Assembly (NCBI RefSeq): GCF_007829875.1 | Contig: NZ_VIWV01000001.1 | Span: 2,108,001-2,172,000 of the forward strand | DNA length: 64,000 nucleotides | Direction: 5' to 3' | DNA from: Streptomyces capillispiralis | GTDB lineage: Bacteria > Actinomycetota > Actinomycetes > Streptomycetales > Streptomycetaceae | Shown: one piece after another, positions 44,120 to 53,147 of the stretch | Layout: the number at the start of each line of letters is the position of its first letter | Numbering within the stretch: the first letter of the stretch is position 1 | Program-made: the position numbers and the translations under genes | Notes under the pieces: model-generated | What the model was told of the DNA's origin: nothing | What the model saw: the letters and a program-made list of their open reading frames with translations, nothing else | Database searches by the model: none

Positions 44120-45115
44120 ATGTCCAACGCGCTGTCCCGGATCGGCAGGCGGCGGGTCCTGCGGGGCGCGACCGCCGCTCTCGTCGCGTTCGGACTGCTG
44201 CTGTGGTGGCTCGCGCCCTGGGGCGAGGAGCCGCCCGGCGGGACCGTCACCCTGAGCACGGGCACCCGCGCGGGGGTCTACCAGAAGTACGGCGAGCTGC
44301 TGCGCAACTCGCTCGGCAGGCACATGCCCGACCTCGAGGTGCGGCTGACCACGAGCGACGGCTCGCAGGAGAACGTGCGGCGGGTGGCGACCGGGCAGGC
44401 CGACTTCGCGATCGCCGCGGCCGACGCGGTGGAGACGTACCGGCTGAGCGGCCGCGAGGGCGCCGACCGGCTGCGCGGCGTGGCCCGCCTCTACGACGAC
44501 TACGTGCAGTTGGTCACCGCGCGGGACTCCGACATCCGCTCCGTCGCGGACCTGCGGGGCAAGCGGGTCGCCATAGGACCGCCGAAGTCCGGGGTCCGGC
44601 TCATCGCCAACCAGGTCCTGAAGACGGCGGGCATCGACCCGGAGACGGACATCCGGCCCTCCGCGGACGGCATCGACACCGGCCCGGAGCGGCTGGGGCA
44701 CGGGCTGGACGCCTTCTTCTGGTCCGGCGGGCTGCCCACGGACGGTCTCAAGGCGCTCGCCGAGAAGTCCGCGCTGCGCTTCGTGCCGATCGACGCGGGC
44801 CTGGTCGCCGAGCTGCACGAGCAGGGCGGCGCCACCCGCTACTACCGCGCGACCAACATGCCGGAGTCGGCCTACCCGGGCAGTCAGCTCGGCGCGACCG
44901 TCCCGACGATGGCGGTGTCGAACCTCCTGATCACCCGGGCGGACGCGGATCCCCGGCTCACCGAGTGGCTGACCCGCATCGTGCTCAAGAGCCGGGACGG
45001 CATCGGGGCGCACGTCCACTCCGCCCAGCTGGTCGACGTCCGCACCGCGATCTACACGGACCCGCTCCGGCTGCACGAGGGCGCGCGCCGCTACTACCGC
45101 TCCGTGAAGCCCTAG
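44120..45115 (+). CDS. TAXI-family periplasmic-type solute-binding protein (orphan)
   Basis: 331 residues with one N-terminal membrane anchor (residues 18-33), followed by VTLSTGTRAGVYQKYGELL, the TAXI signature region, then QADFAIAAADAVE and KRVAIGPPKSGVRL. TAXI proteins bind glutamate/glutamine or related acids and usually feed a fused TRAP permease; no permease gene is present here. It converges to within ten bases on a sensor kinase gene that borders the glutamate ABC operon, suggesting a sensing role. Start ATG at 44120. Confidence 0.88.
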   Translation: MSNALSRIGRRRVLRGATAALVAFGLLLWWLAPWGEEPPGGTVTLSTGTRAGVYQKYGELLRNSLGRHMPDLEVRLTTSDGSQENVRRVATGQADFAIAAADAVETYRLSGREGADRLRGVARLYDDYVQLVTARDSDIRSVADLRGKRVAIGPPKSGVRLIANQVLKTAGIDPETDIRPSADGIDTGPERLGHGLDAFFWSGGLPTDGLKALAEKSALRFVPIDAGLVAELHEQGGATRYYRATNMPESAYPGSQLGATVPTMAVSNLLITRADADPRLTEWLTRIVLKSRDGIGAHVHSAQLVDVRTAIYTDPLRLHEGARRYYRSVKP

Positions 45116-45125
45116 CGGCCGGCCG

Positions 45126-46529
45126 TCACACCCCGGTTCCGCTCCTCGGCACCGTCACGGTCACCCGCAGCCCGTGCGGCTCGTGCCGTTCGTACGCGAT
45201 GGAGCCGCCGCCCGCCGCGAGCAGGGCCCGGGAGATGGACAGGCCGAGGCCCGAGCCCCTGATGTTCTGGTGCCGGCCACTGCGCCAGAAGCGGTCGCCG
45301 ACGCGGGTCAGCTCCTCGTCGGTCAGGCCCGGGCCGTTGTCGGTGACGACGACCGTGGTGGTGTCGCCGTTGGAGGTGACGGCGACCTCGACGCTCTCGC
45401 CCTCGGGCGTGAACTTCACCGCGTTGTCGATGACCGCGTCCAGGGCGCTGGACAGCGCGACCGGGTCGGCCCACGCGGTGGTCGGCGGACAGGTCCCGGT
45501 CAGGCGGACGCCCTTGGCCTCGGCGGTGGGGGCCCAGGCCGCGACGCGCTCGGCGGCCAGGGCGCCGATGTCGGAGATCTGGAGGCTGGCCTCGCTGTGC
45601 TCGGCGAGCGCCAGGTCCAGCAGGTCGTCCAGGACCTGCGCGAGGCGCTTGCCCTCGGCCCGGACGGAGGCGATCTCCTCGTTGCCCTCGGGCAGCTCCA
45701 GGGCGAGCAGTTCGATGCGCAGCAGCAGGGCCGAGAGCGGGTTGCGCAGCTGGTGGGAGGCGTCGGCGACGAAGGCACGCTGCTGTTCCAGCACGCTCTC
45801 CACGTTGTCGGCCATCTCGTTGAACGAGCGGGCGAGCCGTCTGAGCTCCGGCGGTCCGCCCGCCGCCGCGACCCTGGACTTCAGCCGCCCGGTGGCGATG
45901 TCGTGGGTGGTGGCGTCCAGGATCCGTACGGGTTTGAGCACCCAGCCGGTCAGGCGCAGGGCCGCGCCGACGGCGAGCAGCATCGCGGCCGCCTCGCCGG
46001 CGGCGATGACCAGCCACCCGTCGAGGATGCGGGAACGCATCTGCCCGGTGGGCGAGTCGGTGACCACGACCGCGACGACGTCACCGTCACGGATCACCGG
46101 GGAGGCCACCACCAGGCTGTGCCGCTGCCAGGGCCACACCTGCTCGGGGTCGTGGCTGCGGCGGCTGAGCAGCGCCTCCTCGAAGGCGTCGCGCACCTCG
46201 CCCGCCCGGGGCAGGAACCAGTCGTCCGGGGCGTGCGCCATGGGCGAGTCGTTGCGGTAGAAGACCCCCGCGCGGATGCCGTAGACCTCGTGGTAGCTGC
46301 GGAGCTCGCTGCTGAGGGTCTCACGGCGCTCGTTGATGTCCCCGCCGGCCGGGTCGGCGGGCTCGGTGACGAACTGGGCAAGGGCCGCGAAGCGTGCCGT
46401 GTCGTCGATGCGGTCGACGACGACCTTCTGCTGCTGCGCGCCGGCCAGGCTCACGGCCAGCGGGACACCCAAAGCGAGCAGCACGGCCGCCATCAGGACG
46501 ATGAGCAGCGGAAGCAGACGCGTGTGCAC
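45126..46529 (-). CDS. gluK: Sensor histidine kinase, glutamate-locus (GluK-like)
   Basis: 467 residues: transmembrane helix 1 (residues 5-28), extracytoplasmic sensor region (30-165), helix 2 (about 170-195), HAMP, HisKA with phospho-acceptor in DASHQLRNPLSAL, then HATPase with NAVKFTPEG (N box), DNGPGL (G1) and GSGLGLSISRAL (G2). GTG start at 46529. It follows its response regulator gene with nine bases between them. Position next to gluABCD matches the GluR-GluK system known from Streptomyces; the symbol rests on that synteny. Confidence 0.88.
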   Translation of the reverse strand: MHTRLLPLLIVLMAAVLLALGVPLAVSLAGAQQQKVVVDRIDDTARFAALAQFVTEPADPAGGDINERRETLSSELRSYHEVYGIRAGVFYRNDSPMAHAPDDWFLPRAGEVRDAFEEALLSRRSHDPEQVWPWQRHSLVVASPVIRDGDVVAVVVTDSPTGQMRSRILDGWLVIAAGEAAAMLLAVGAALRLTGWVLKPVRILDATTHDIATGRLKSRVAAAGGPPELRRLARSFNEMADNVESVLEQQRAFVADASHQLRNPLSALLLRIELLALELPEGNEEIASVRAEGKRLAQVLDDLLDLALAEHSEASLQISDIGALAAERVAAWAPTAEAKGVRLTGTCPPTTAWADPVALSSALDAVIDNAVKFTPEGESVEVAVTSNGDTTTVVVTDNGPGLTDEELTRVGDRFWRSGRHQNIRGSGLGLSISRALLAAGGGSIAYERHEPHGLRVTVTVPRSGTGV

Positions 46530-46538
46530 CCGGCCCCG

Positions 46539-47225
46539 CTATGCCGCGGGCGCGACGAGCCGGTAGCCCACGCCGCGCACGGTCTCGATGAGGGCGGGCA
46601 TGCGCAGCTTGGCGCGCAGGGAGGCGACGTGCACTTCCAGGGTGCGTCCGGTCCCCTCCCAGCTGGTGCGCCACACCTCGCTGATGATCTGTTCCCGGCG
46701 GAAGACGACCCCCGGCCGCTGGGCGAGCAGGGCGAGCAGGTCGAACTCCTTGCGGGTCAGCTGGACGACCGCGCCGTTCACGCTGACCTGGCGGGTCGGC
46801 AGTTCGATGCGGACCGCGCCGAGCCGCAGTTCGGTCTCCGTGCTGCCGGTCGCCTCCTCGTGGACGGTGCGGCGGCTGACGGCGTGGATCCGCGCGAGGA
46901 GTTCCCCCGTGTCGTACGGCTTGACCACGTAGTCGTCGGCGCCCAGGTTGAGGCCGTGGATGCGGGAGCGCACGTCGGACCGCGCGGTGACCATGATCAC
47001 CGGTGTGCTGGTGCGCTTGCGGATCTTGCCGCAGACCTCGTAACCGTCCTGGTCGGGCAGCCCCAGGTCGAGCAGGACGACGCCGAAGCCGTTGCCCTCG
47101 GGGACCAGCGCCTGGAGGGCCTCCTCGCCGCTGCGCGCATGGGTGACGTCGAACCCGTGCCGCGCCAGGATCGCCGACAGGGCGGCGGCGACGTGGTTGT
47201 CGTCCTCGACGAGCAGCAGCCTCAC
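46539..47225 (-). CDS. gluR: OmpR-family response regulator (GluR-like)
   Basis: 228 residues. Receiver with LLLVEDD (acidic pair), phospho-acceptor Asp in LLDLGLPDQDG (about residue 51), Thr/Ala switch MVTARSD and Lys in VVKPYD; C-terminal winged helix with LTRKEFDLLALLAQRPG and TVRGVGYRL. GTG at 47225 (VRLLLVEDD) is the natural start. Divergent from gluABCD, which it probably activates in response to glutamate. Confidence 0.9.
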   Translation of the reverse strand: MRLLLVEDDNHVAAALSAILARHGFDVTHARSGEEALQALVPEGNGFGVVLLDLGLPDQDGYEVCGKIRKRTSTPVIMVTARSDVRSRIHGLNLGADDYVVKPYDTGELLARIHAVSRRTVHEEATGSTETELRLGAVRIELPTRQVSVNGAVVQLTRKEFDLLALLAQRPGVVFRREQIISEVWRTSWEGTGRTLEVHVASLRAKLRMPALIETVRGVGYRLVAPAA

Positions 47226-47277
47226 CCGGGACCCCTTAGGTTCATCGGCCGTACGATCTCCATGTGTACAAAAACGT

Positions 47278-47295
47278 GTGCACGCCCGCGTGCAC
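47278..47295. promoter_or_regulatory. Inverted repeat upstream of response regulator gene
   Basis: GTGCACGC-CC-GCGTGCAC, perfect 8-base arms, 53 bases upstream of the regulator start. Candidate control site for the two-component genes. Confidence 0.4.
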
Positions 47296-47426
47296 CTTGC
47301 AGTGAGTCCGACGGACGAGGTCGGCGTCAAGGGTGTTCCGGTTGCTGTTGCGTACCGTTACCTGGCCGATATGAGCCCTGCTCACAAGTGCTACGACAAG
47401 TGTCCGATTGCTATCGGATCGTGATG

Positions 47427-47476
47427 CTCAGATTCCCCTCAGATGTAATGACGCAGGTCTGAAGGATCACTACTGT
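47427..47476 (+). promoter_or_regulatory. gluABCD promoter with 11-base-spaced direct repeats
   Basis: CTCAGAT occurs at 47427-47433 and 47438-47444 (11-base period, typical of OmpR-type regulators), just upstream of -35 TGACGC (47449-47454) and -10 TACTGT (47471-47476, 16-base spacer). An inverted repeat TCCGAT/ATCGGA lies at 47403-47418. Confidence 0.55.
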
Positions 47477-47510
47477 CCTCCGAAACCGAGGAGGACGGAG
47501 CCTGAGAGCG

Positions 47511-48287
47511 ATGACCGAAGTATCGGCGGCCAAGGACAGTGTGGCCGCGACCGGCGAGCTGGTCGTCCTGAAGAGCGTCAACAAGCATTTCGGCGCGTTG
47601 CACGTACTCCAGGACATCGACCTGACGATCGCCCGCGGCGAGGTCGTCGTGGTCATCGGACCCTCCGGGTCCGGGAAGTCCACCCTGTGCCGCACCATCA
47701 ACCGCCTGGAGACGACCGATTCCGGGTCGATCACCATCGACGGCAAGCCCCTGCCCCACGAGGGCAAGGAACTTGCCCGCCTGCGGGCCGACGTGGGAAT
47801 GGTCTTCCAGTCCTTCAACCTCTTCGCGCACAAGACCGTGCTGGAGAACGTCGTGCTGGGCCAGGTCAAGGTCCGCAAGAAGGACAAGAAGGCGGCCGAG
47901 GAACGGGCCCGCGCCCTGCTCGACCGGGTCGGCGTGGGTGCCCAGGCGGAGAAGTACCCCGCCCAGCTCTCCGGTGGCCAGCAGCAGCGTGTCGCCATCG
48001 CGCGGGCCCTGGCGATGGAGCCCAAGGTCATGCTCTTCGACGAGCCCACGTCGGCTCTCGACCCGGAGATGATCAACGAGGTGCTGGAGGTCATGCAGCA
48101 GCTCGCCCGCGACGGGATGACGATGATCGTCGTCACCCACGAGATGGGATTCGCCCGTTCGGCCGCAAATCGCGTGGTGTTCATGGCGGACGGTCGCATC
48201 GTCGAAGAGGCTTCGCCGGATCAGTTCTTCAGCAATCCGCGAAGCGACCGCGCCAAGGACTTCCTGTCGAAGATCCTTCACCACTGA
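47511..48287 (+). CDS. gluA: Glutamate ABC transporter ATP-binding protein
   Basis: 258 residues, polar amino acid uptake class. Walker [14 protein letters not shown] (about residues 50-62), Q-loop [11 protein letters not shown] signature [15 protein letters not shown], Walker [13 protein letters not shown] and H-loop VTHEMGF are all intact. First gene of gluABCD and divergent from the two-component genes. ATG at 47511. Confidence 0.95.
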   Translation: MTEVSAAKDSVAATGELVVLKSVNKHFGALHVLQDIDLTIARGEVVVVIGPSGSGKSTLCRTINRLETTDSGSITIDGKPLPHEGKELARLRADVGMVFQSFNLFAHKTVLENVVLGQVKVRKKDKKAAEERARALLDRVGVGAQAEKYPAQLSGGQQQRVAIARALAMEPKVMLFDEPTSALDPEMINEVLEVMQQLARDGMTMIVVTHEMGFARSAANRVVFMADGRIVEEASPDQFFSNPRSDRAKDFLSKILHH

Positions 48288-48368
48288 CGGCGCAGCCCGC
48301 GCCCTGACGACTCGCGTCACCGGCCACCGACCGGGCCGCATCACTTCACCAGTCAAAGGATGTGCACC

Positions 48369-49211
48369 ATGAAGCTCCGCAAGGTCACCGCCGCCTCGGC
48401 CGCCGTGTTCGCCCTTGCCCTGACCGCCACCGCCTGTGGTGGTGACGACGGCAACGACAGCGGTTCGTCCTCCGGTGGCGGCGACAAGATCAAGATCGGC
48501 ATCAAGTACGACCAGCCCGGTCTCGGCCTGAAGGAGCCGGGCGGTTCCTTCTCCGGTTTCGACGTGGACGTCGCGACCTACGTGGCCAAGGAGCTCGGCT
48601 ACGAGGCCGACCAGATCGAGTGGGTCGAGACCAAGAGCGCCGACCGTGAGAACGCCCTCGCCCGCGGCGACGTGAAGTTCATCGCGGCGACGTACTCGAT
48701 CACCGACGAGCGCGCGGAGAAGGTCGACTTCGCCGGTCCCTACCTGCTGGCCCACCAGGACCTGCTGGTGAAGAAGGACGCGGACGTCACCGAGGCCACC
48801 GACCTCAACGACAAGAAGCTGTGCTCGGTCACCGGCTCCACCTCGGCGCAGAACGTCAAGAAGGACTTCGCCCCGAAGGCGCAGCTGCGGGAGCGGGGCA
48901 CGTACTCGGAGTGCATCGCCGCCCTGCAGAGCGGTGCCGTCGACGCGCTGACCACCGACGACTCGATCCTCGCCGGCTTCGCCGCGCAGGACCAGTACAA
49001 GGGCCAGTTCAAGCTCGTCGGCCTGAAGCTGAGCAACGAGAACTACGGCATCGGTGTCAAGAAGGGCGACACCGAGACCGTGAACAAGATCAACGACGCC
49101 CTGGAGAAGATGGTCGGCGACAAGTCCTGGGACAAGGCGGTCGAGGCCAACTTCGGTCCGGCCGAGTACAACAACGAGCCGGCCCCGAAGATCGGCAACA
49201 TCGTCAAGTAA
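48369..49211 (+). CDS. gluB: Glutamate-binding lipoprotein
   Basis: 280 residues, solute-binding protein family 3. Signal peptide with lipobox-like LTATACGG (Cys near residue 25), then IKIGIKYDQPGLGLKEP and FDVDVATYVAKELG. ATG at 48369 follows AAAGGA at good distance; an earlier in-frame ATG at 48360 overlaps that site. It delivers glutamate to GluC/GluD. A hairpin follows, which may raise its level relative to the permeases. Confidence 0.95.
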   Translation: MKLRKVTAASAAVFALALTATACGGDDGNDSGSSSGGGDKIKIGIKYDQPGLGLKEPGGSFSGFDVDVATYVAKELGYEADQIEWVETKSADRENALARGDVKFIAATYSITDERAEKVDFAGPYLLAHQDLLVKKDADVTEATDLNDKKLCSVTGSTSAQNVKKDFAPKAQLRERGTYSECIAALQSGAVDALTTDDSILAGFAAQDQYKGQFKLVGLKLSNENYGIGVKKGDTETVNKINDALEKMVGDKSWDKAVEANFGPAEYNNEPAPKIGNIVK

Positions 49212-49245
49212 CCCCCAGGACCGCCCAGTAACGCGGGTTCTCGGA

Positions 49246-49285
49246 GGCGTGCCGCCGTCCGTCACGATCAGGGCGGCGGCGCGCC
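49246..49285 (+). terminator. Intercistronic hairpin between gluB and gluC
   Basis: GGCGTGCCGCC (49246-49256) pairs with GGCGGCGCGCC (49275-49285) with one G-T pair. Likely partial terminator or 3'-end stabiliser favouring gluB over gluCD. Confidence 0.5.
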
Positions 49286-49327
49286 GTGTCCGCCACGTAC
49301 GCCACACACCCGGAAGCGCGGGAGATC

Positions 49328-50005
49328 GTGTTCGACTTTATTTCTGACTATGACGATCCAACCTTGTTGGGTGCCTTCTGGGTAACGGTGCAGCTCACCG
49401 TGTTCTCCGGCATCGGCTCCCTGGTCTGGGGCACGTTGCTGGCAGCGATGCGGGTCAGCCCGGTCCCGCTGATGCGCTGGTTCGGCACCGCCTATGTGAA
49501 CATCGTCCGGAACATCCCCCTGACGGTCATCATCGTCTTCACCTCGCTCGGTCTCGCCGACATCTTCGGCGTGACCATGGGCGCGCGGGACGACTTCGAG
49601 CTCCAGGGCTTCCGGCTCGCGGTGCTCGGTCTGATCGCCTACACCGCGGCCTTCGTCTGTGAGGCGCTGCGCTCCGGCATCAACACCGTGCCGGTCGGGC
49701 AGGCCGAGGCGGCCCGCGCCATCGGGCTGAACTTCACCCAGGTCCTCACCCTGATCGTGCTGCCGCAGGCCTTCCGAGCGGTCATCGGCCCGCTCGCGAA
49801 CGTGCTGATCGCACTGACCAAGAACACCACGGTGGCGGCCGCGATCGGTGTGGCCGAGGCCGCTCTGCTGATGAAGGAAATGATCGAGAACGAGGCGCAG
49901 ACGCTGCTCATCGGTGCGGTCTTCGCCTTCGGATTCGTGGTACTGACCCTGCCCACCGGCCTGATCCTCGGCTGGCTGAGCAAGCGACTGGCGGTGAAGC
50001 GGTGA
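49328..50005 (+). CDS. gluC: Glutamate ABC transporter permease
   Basis: 225 residues, His/Glu/Gln/Arg/opine-type permease with about five helices and the cytoplasmic EAA loop EAARAIGLNFTQVLTLIVLPQAFR. GTG at 49328 (VFDFISDYDD) is preferred over a GTG at 49286 since the family starts at FDF; GGGAG lies close upstream. It overlaps gluD by four bases (GTGA). Confidence 0.9.
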   Translation: MFDFISDYDDPTLLGAFWVTVQLTVFSGIGSLVWGTLLAAMRVSPVPLMRWFGTAYVNIVRNIPLTVIIVFTSLGLADIFGVTMGARDDFELQGFRLAVLGLIAYTAAFVCEALRSGINTVPVGQAEAARAIGLNFTQVLTLIVLPQAFRAVIGPLANVLIALTKNTTVAAAIGVAEAALLMKEMIENEAQTLLIGAVFAFGFVVLTLPTGLILGWLSKRLAVKR

Positions 50006-50907
50006 CCTCCGTTCTGTACGACGCCCCCGGCCCCCGGGCCAAGCGGCGCAATGTCATCTTCTCGGTCGTCTTCGTGGCCGCCCTGCTCCTCCTCCTGTGG
50101 TGGGTCTACCGCACGATGGACGACAAGGGGCAGCTGGAGTGGGCGCTGTGGAAGCCCTTCACCCAGGCCGAGGCGTGGACGACGTATCTGCTGCCCGGCC
50201 TCGGTGACACCCTCAAGGCCGCGGCCCTGTCCATGGTCATCGCCCTGCCGCTGGGCGCGGTCCTGGGCATCGCCCGGATGTCGGACCACCGGTGGGTGCG
50301 CGTCCCGGCCGGCGCGGTGGTGGAGATCTTCCGCGCCATCCCGGTCCTGCTGCTGATGCTGTTCGCCAACGAGTTCTTCGCGCGCTCCACGGACGTCACC
50401 AGCGAGGACCGGCCCCTGTACGCGGTCGTCACGGGCCTGGTCCTCTACAACGCCTCGGTCCTCGCCGAGGTCGTCCGGGCCGGCATCCTCTCCCTCCCCA
50501 GGGGGCAGACGGAGGCGGCCCAGGCGATCGGCCTGCGCAAGAGCCAGACCATGAGCAGCATCCTGCTGCCGCAGGCGGTCACGGCGATGCTCCCGGCGAT
50601 CGTCAGCCAGCTGGTCGTCATCGTGAAGGACACCGCGCTGGGCGGCGTGATGCTCGGCTTCACCGAGCTGCTGAACTCGCGCGGCACGCTGGCGGCCAAC
50701 TACGCCAACGTCATCCCCAGCTTCATCGTCGTGGCGGTCATCTTCATCGTCCTGAACTTCATCCTCACCTCGTTCGCCTCCTGGCTCGAGGCACGTCTGC
50801 GCCGCAGCAAGCGCAGCACGGGTGCGGTGCTCGGCGCCGAGGACGTCGACGACCTCAACGCGGCCGAGGTCGGGGGCCCGCACAAGGCCGGTGGCGGCGC
50901 CGTCTGA
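50002..50907 (+). CDS. gluD: Glutamate ABC transporter permease
   Basis: 301 residues, second permease with about six helices (first at residues 18-37) and an EAA loop EAAQAIGLRKSQTMSSILLPQAV. GTG start inside the gluC stop (GTGA overlap). It has a hydrophilic acidic C-terminal tail of about 40 residues. Last gene of the operon, followed by a perfect terminator. Confidence 0.93.
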   Translation: MTSVLYDAPGPRAKRRNVIFSVVFVAALLLLLWWVYRTMDDKGQLEWALWKPFTQAEAWTTYLLPGLGDTLKAAALSMVIALPLGAVLGIARMSDHRWVRVPAGAVVEIFRAIPVLLLMLFANEFFARSTDVTSEDRPLYAVVTGLVLYNASVLAEVVRAGILSLPRGQTEAAQAIGLRKSQTMSSILLPQAVTAMLPAIVSQLVVIVKDTALGGVMLGFTELLNSRGTLAANYANVIPSFIVVAVIFIVLNFILTSFASWLEARLRRSKRSTGAVLGAEDVDDLNAAEVGGPHKAGGGAV

Positions 50908-50926
50908 CGCACGCCTGCCGTACGAC

Positions 50927-50965
50927 ATGACTGTGGCCCGCCGTTTCCCGGCGGGCCACAGTCAT
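50927..50965 (+). terminator. Very strong terminator of gluABCD
   Basis: A perfect 17-base-pair stem, arms 50927-50943 and 50949-50965 (core TGTGGCCCGCCG), with a TTTCC loop. Confidence 0.93.
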
Positions 50966-51087
50966 GTGGAGTGGCGGGCCGCCCCAGGCGGTGCGGAAGA
51001 GCGGTGCGCCCCGGACACATGTGATGAACAGTCAAGTGATGGGACCGGTCCGGCTCCATGTCATGATCGCCACTGGCCTTCGGTCAC

Positions 51088-51117
51088 TTGACGCAAGCAC
51101 CGGCAATAGGTTGCATA
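51088..51117 (+). promoter_or_regulatory. Putative promoter of FAD monooxygenase gene
   Basis: TTGACG (51088-51093) and TGCATA (51112-51117) with an 18-base spacer, in a locally A/T-rich patch 80 bases before the start codon. Confidence 0.45.
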
Positions 51118-51200
51118 CGTTCTGTGATCGTGCACCCTGCTCCATCTTCCTGTTCCGCTCCGTCCCTTCGGACGTCACTTCGAGCAGGGGGCGCCGCGCC

Positions 51201-52856
51201 GTGGACCCGGTGATCATTGTCGGAGCCGGCCCCGTCGGGCTGGCGCTCGCGCTGGCACTGGCCCGTCAGGAGGTGCCGTGCGTGGTCCTCGACGAAGGAC
51301 CGGGCAAGGAGGAACCCCGCCCGGCCCGCACCGTCGTCCTGCGCGAGGACACCGCCGCCCTGATGGAACGGCTCACCGGCGTGCCGCTCGCACGCGCCGG
51401 TGTCCGTTGGGCCGGATGGCGGTCGATGCGGCGCAAGCAGGTGATGTGTGAGATCACCTTCGGCGACGCGGAGCCCGCTCCCCTGCACATCGCCCAGCAC
51501 GTCCTGACCGGAGCCCTGCGGCGGGCCCTCGCCGGCGAAGGGCTCGTCAGAATCGCCGTGGACAGCCGTCTGGACGCCGTGGAACAGGAGCCGGCGGGCG
51601 TCTCCGCGCACACCCGCGGCCCCAAGGGCACCTGGTGGCGGGGCAGTTACCTGGTCGGCTGCGACGGCCCGCGCTCGACCGTGCGCAAGCTCCAGGACAT
51701 CCGCTTCCCGGGCCGCACCGCGGTGGAACGTCACGCCGTGGCCGCGCTGCGCACGGAGCTTCCGTGGCCTGACGAAGCGTTGCTGCACCGTGCGCCGCCG
51801 TGGCGCACGTCCGGGCCCTCGGCCGGTGAGATCAGCGCGCGGCCGCTGCCGGACGGGGTGTGGCGCCTGGACTGGCTGCTGCCGCCGGGCAAGGACCTGG
51901 TCACCCCCGAGCTGCTGCTGGCCCGCGTCCGGGAGACCCTGGCCGGCTGGACCGGCGGCCCGACCCCGCCGTACGAACTCCTGGACACCGGGGTGCACAC
52001 CGTCCATCACCGGCTGGCCCGGCGCTGGCGGGCCGAGCGGGTGTTCCTCGCCGGGGACGCGGCCCATCTGCTGGGCACACTGGGCACGCACGGTCTGGAC
52101 GAGGGGCTGCGTGACGTCGACAACCTCGCCTGGAAGCTGGCGCTGGCCTGGCACCACGGTCCGCACGAGGCGCTGCTGGACAGCTACCAGACCGAGCGGC
52201 GCGCGATCCTCGCCTCCCGGCTGCGCGCAGCCGACCAGGCACTGCCGCTGGTGCGGGGCGGCGGCGGGCTGCGTTCCTACGTCCCCGGCTCGGCGCGCGG
52301 GCACGATGCGCTGCTGCTGGACGGGCATCTGGGGCGGGGCGCGCTGGGCGCGCCGGGGATCCACGCCGACTCGCCGCTCGCGCCCGGCCGCCTCGAGGGC
52401 GAGGTGGCCGTCGGGACGGTTCCCGGTGCGGCCGTGACGGACGTGCGCGTCACCGCGGAGGACGGAACGTTCGTCCGGCTGCGCAGCCGGCTGGGCCGGG
52501 GCGCGCTGCTGGTGGTGCTGGTCGCGCCGGGTACGGGGGTGTGGGAGCGCCGGCACTGGGTGTCCGCGGGGATCATGCCCCGGCTGGCGGCGGCCGTCTC
52601 GGCGTTGCCGCACCCGGCCGAGCTGCTGGTCGCGGAGAGCTATCCCGGGGCGGCTGCCCACACCGTGCTGCTGGTGCGCCCCGACGGTCACCTCGTCACG
52701 GCGTTGAGCGGGGTACGCCCGGCGGATCTGTACGCGGCGGCCCGGGCGGCGCTCGGCGGGTCCGCGACGGAGGAGGCGGGCGCCGAAGAGGAGTCCGGGA
52801 CCGGGGACAGCCACGGGGCCGATGCCAGGGCCGATGCGGGGGCGGGGTCGCGCTGA
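51201..52856 (+). CDS. FAD-dependent monooxygenase (PheA/TfdB-type)
   Basis: 551 residues. FAD Rossmann motif VIIVGAGPVGLALALAL at residues 4-20, DG motif LVGCDGPRSTVRKLQ near residue 155, GD motif VFLAGDAAHLLGTLGTHGLDEG near residue 283. The C-terminal thioredoxin-like domain (about 410-520) is present as in phenol hydroxylases but without active cysteines. GTG at 51201 is preferred; GGGGG lies ten bases upstream. It has its own promoter and stands alone downstream of glu. Substrate unknown, likely an aromatic. Confidence 0.87.
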   Translation: MDPVIIVGAGPVGLALALALARQEVPCVVLDEGPGKEEPRPARTVVLREDTAALMERLTGVPLARAGVRWAGWRSMRRKQVMCEITFGDAEPAPLHIAQHVLTGALRRALAGEGLVRIAVDSRLDAVEQEPAGVSAHTRGPKGTWWRGSYLVGCDGPRSTVRKLQDIRFPGRTAVERHAVAALRTELPWPDEALLHRAPPWRTSGPSAGEISARPLPDGVWRLDWLLPPGKDLVTPELLLARVRETLAGWTGGPTPPYELLDTGVHTVHHRLARRWRAERVFLAGDAAHLLGTLGTHGLDEGLRDVDNLAWKLALAWHHGPHEALLDSYQTERRAILASRLRAADQALPLVRGGGGLRSYVPGSARGHDALLLDGHLGRGALGAPGIHADSPLAPGRLEGEVAVGTVPGAAVTDVRVTAEDGTFVRLRSRLGRGALLVVLVAPGTGVWERRHWVSAGIMPRLAAAVSALPHPAELLVAESYPGAAAHTVLLVRPDGHLVTALSGVRPADLYAAARAALGGSATEEAGAEEESGTGDSHGADARADAGAGSR

Positions 52857-52933
52857 GGGAACCGGGGCGCGGGGCAGCCGCGCCCCGCTCCGGGCGCGCA
52901 CGGTCACGCTGCGGTCCGCATGGTGACGATGAG

Positions 52934-52963
52934 TTGAACCGGGGGGCGGCCTCGTGGTGTACT
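52934..52963 (+). promoter_or_regulatory. Promoter for leader peptide and cysteine dioxygenase operon
   Basis: TTGAAC (52934-52939) and TGTACT (52958-52963), spacer 18. The predicted +1 falls about at 52970-52971, i.e. on the GTG of the leader ORF, so the message may be leaderless. Confidence 0.5.
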
Positions 52964-52970
52964 CCGCGAT

Positions 52971-53057
52971 GTGACCGACACCTGTGTGCACCTGTGGCGG
53001 AGGGTCCATATGGACCTCGTCCGCTATGCGGGCTGCGTGTGTCGCCCGTCCTGCTGA
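52971..53057 (+). CDS. Cys-rich leader peptide (putative cysteine attenuator)
   Basis: A 28-residue open frame (GTG 52971 to TGA 53055-53057; in-frame restarts at 52986 and 53010). It contains WRRVHMDLVRYAG and ends CVCRPSC immediately before stop. Three of the last seven residues are Cys and the last sense codon is TGC. Similar short leader peptides with a His-x-Asp-Leu-x-Arg core precede sulfur genes in streptomycetes, and leaderless polycysteine uORFs act as cysteine-responsive attenuators in mycobacteria. It ends 90 bases before the cysteine dioxygenase start, so ribosome stalling at Cys codons could gate expression. Confidence 0.7.
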   Translation: MTDTCVHLWRRVHMDLVRYAGCVCRPSC

Positions 53058-53147
53058 TTCGCCTCTCCCCCTCCTCGCGCGCCCTCCGTAGCGGCCCCCG
53101 TATGCCGCCGCCGCGCGCCTGAGCGAACCCACTTCAGGACGGTGCAC

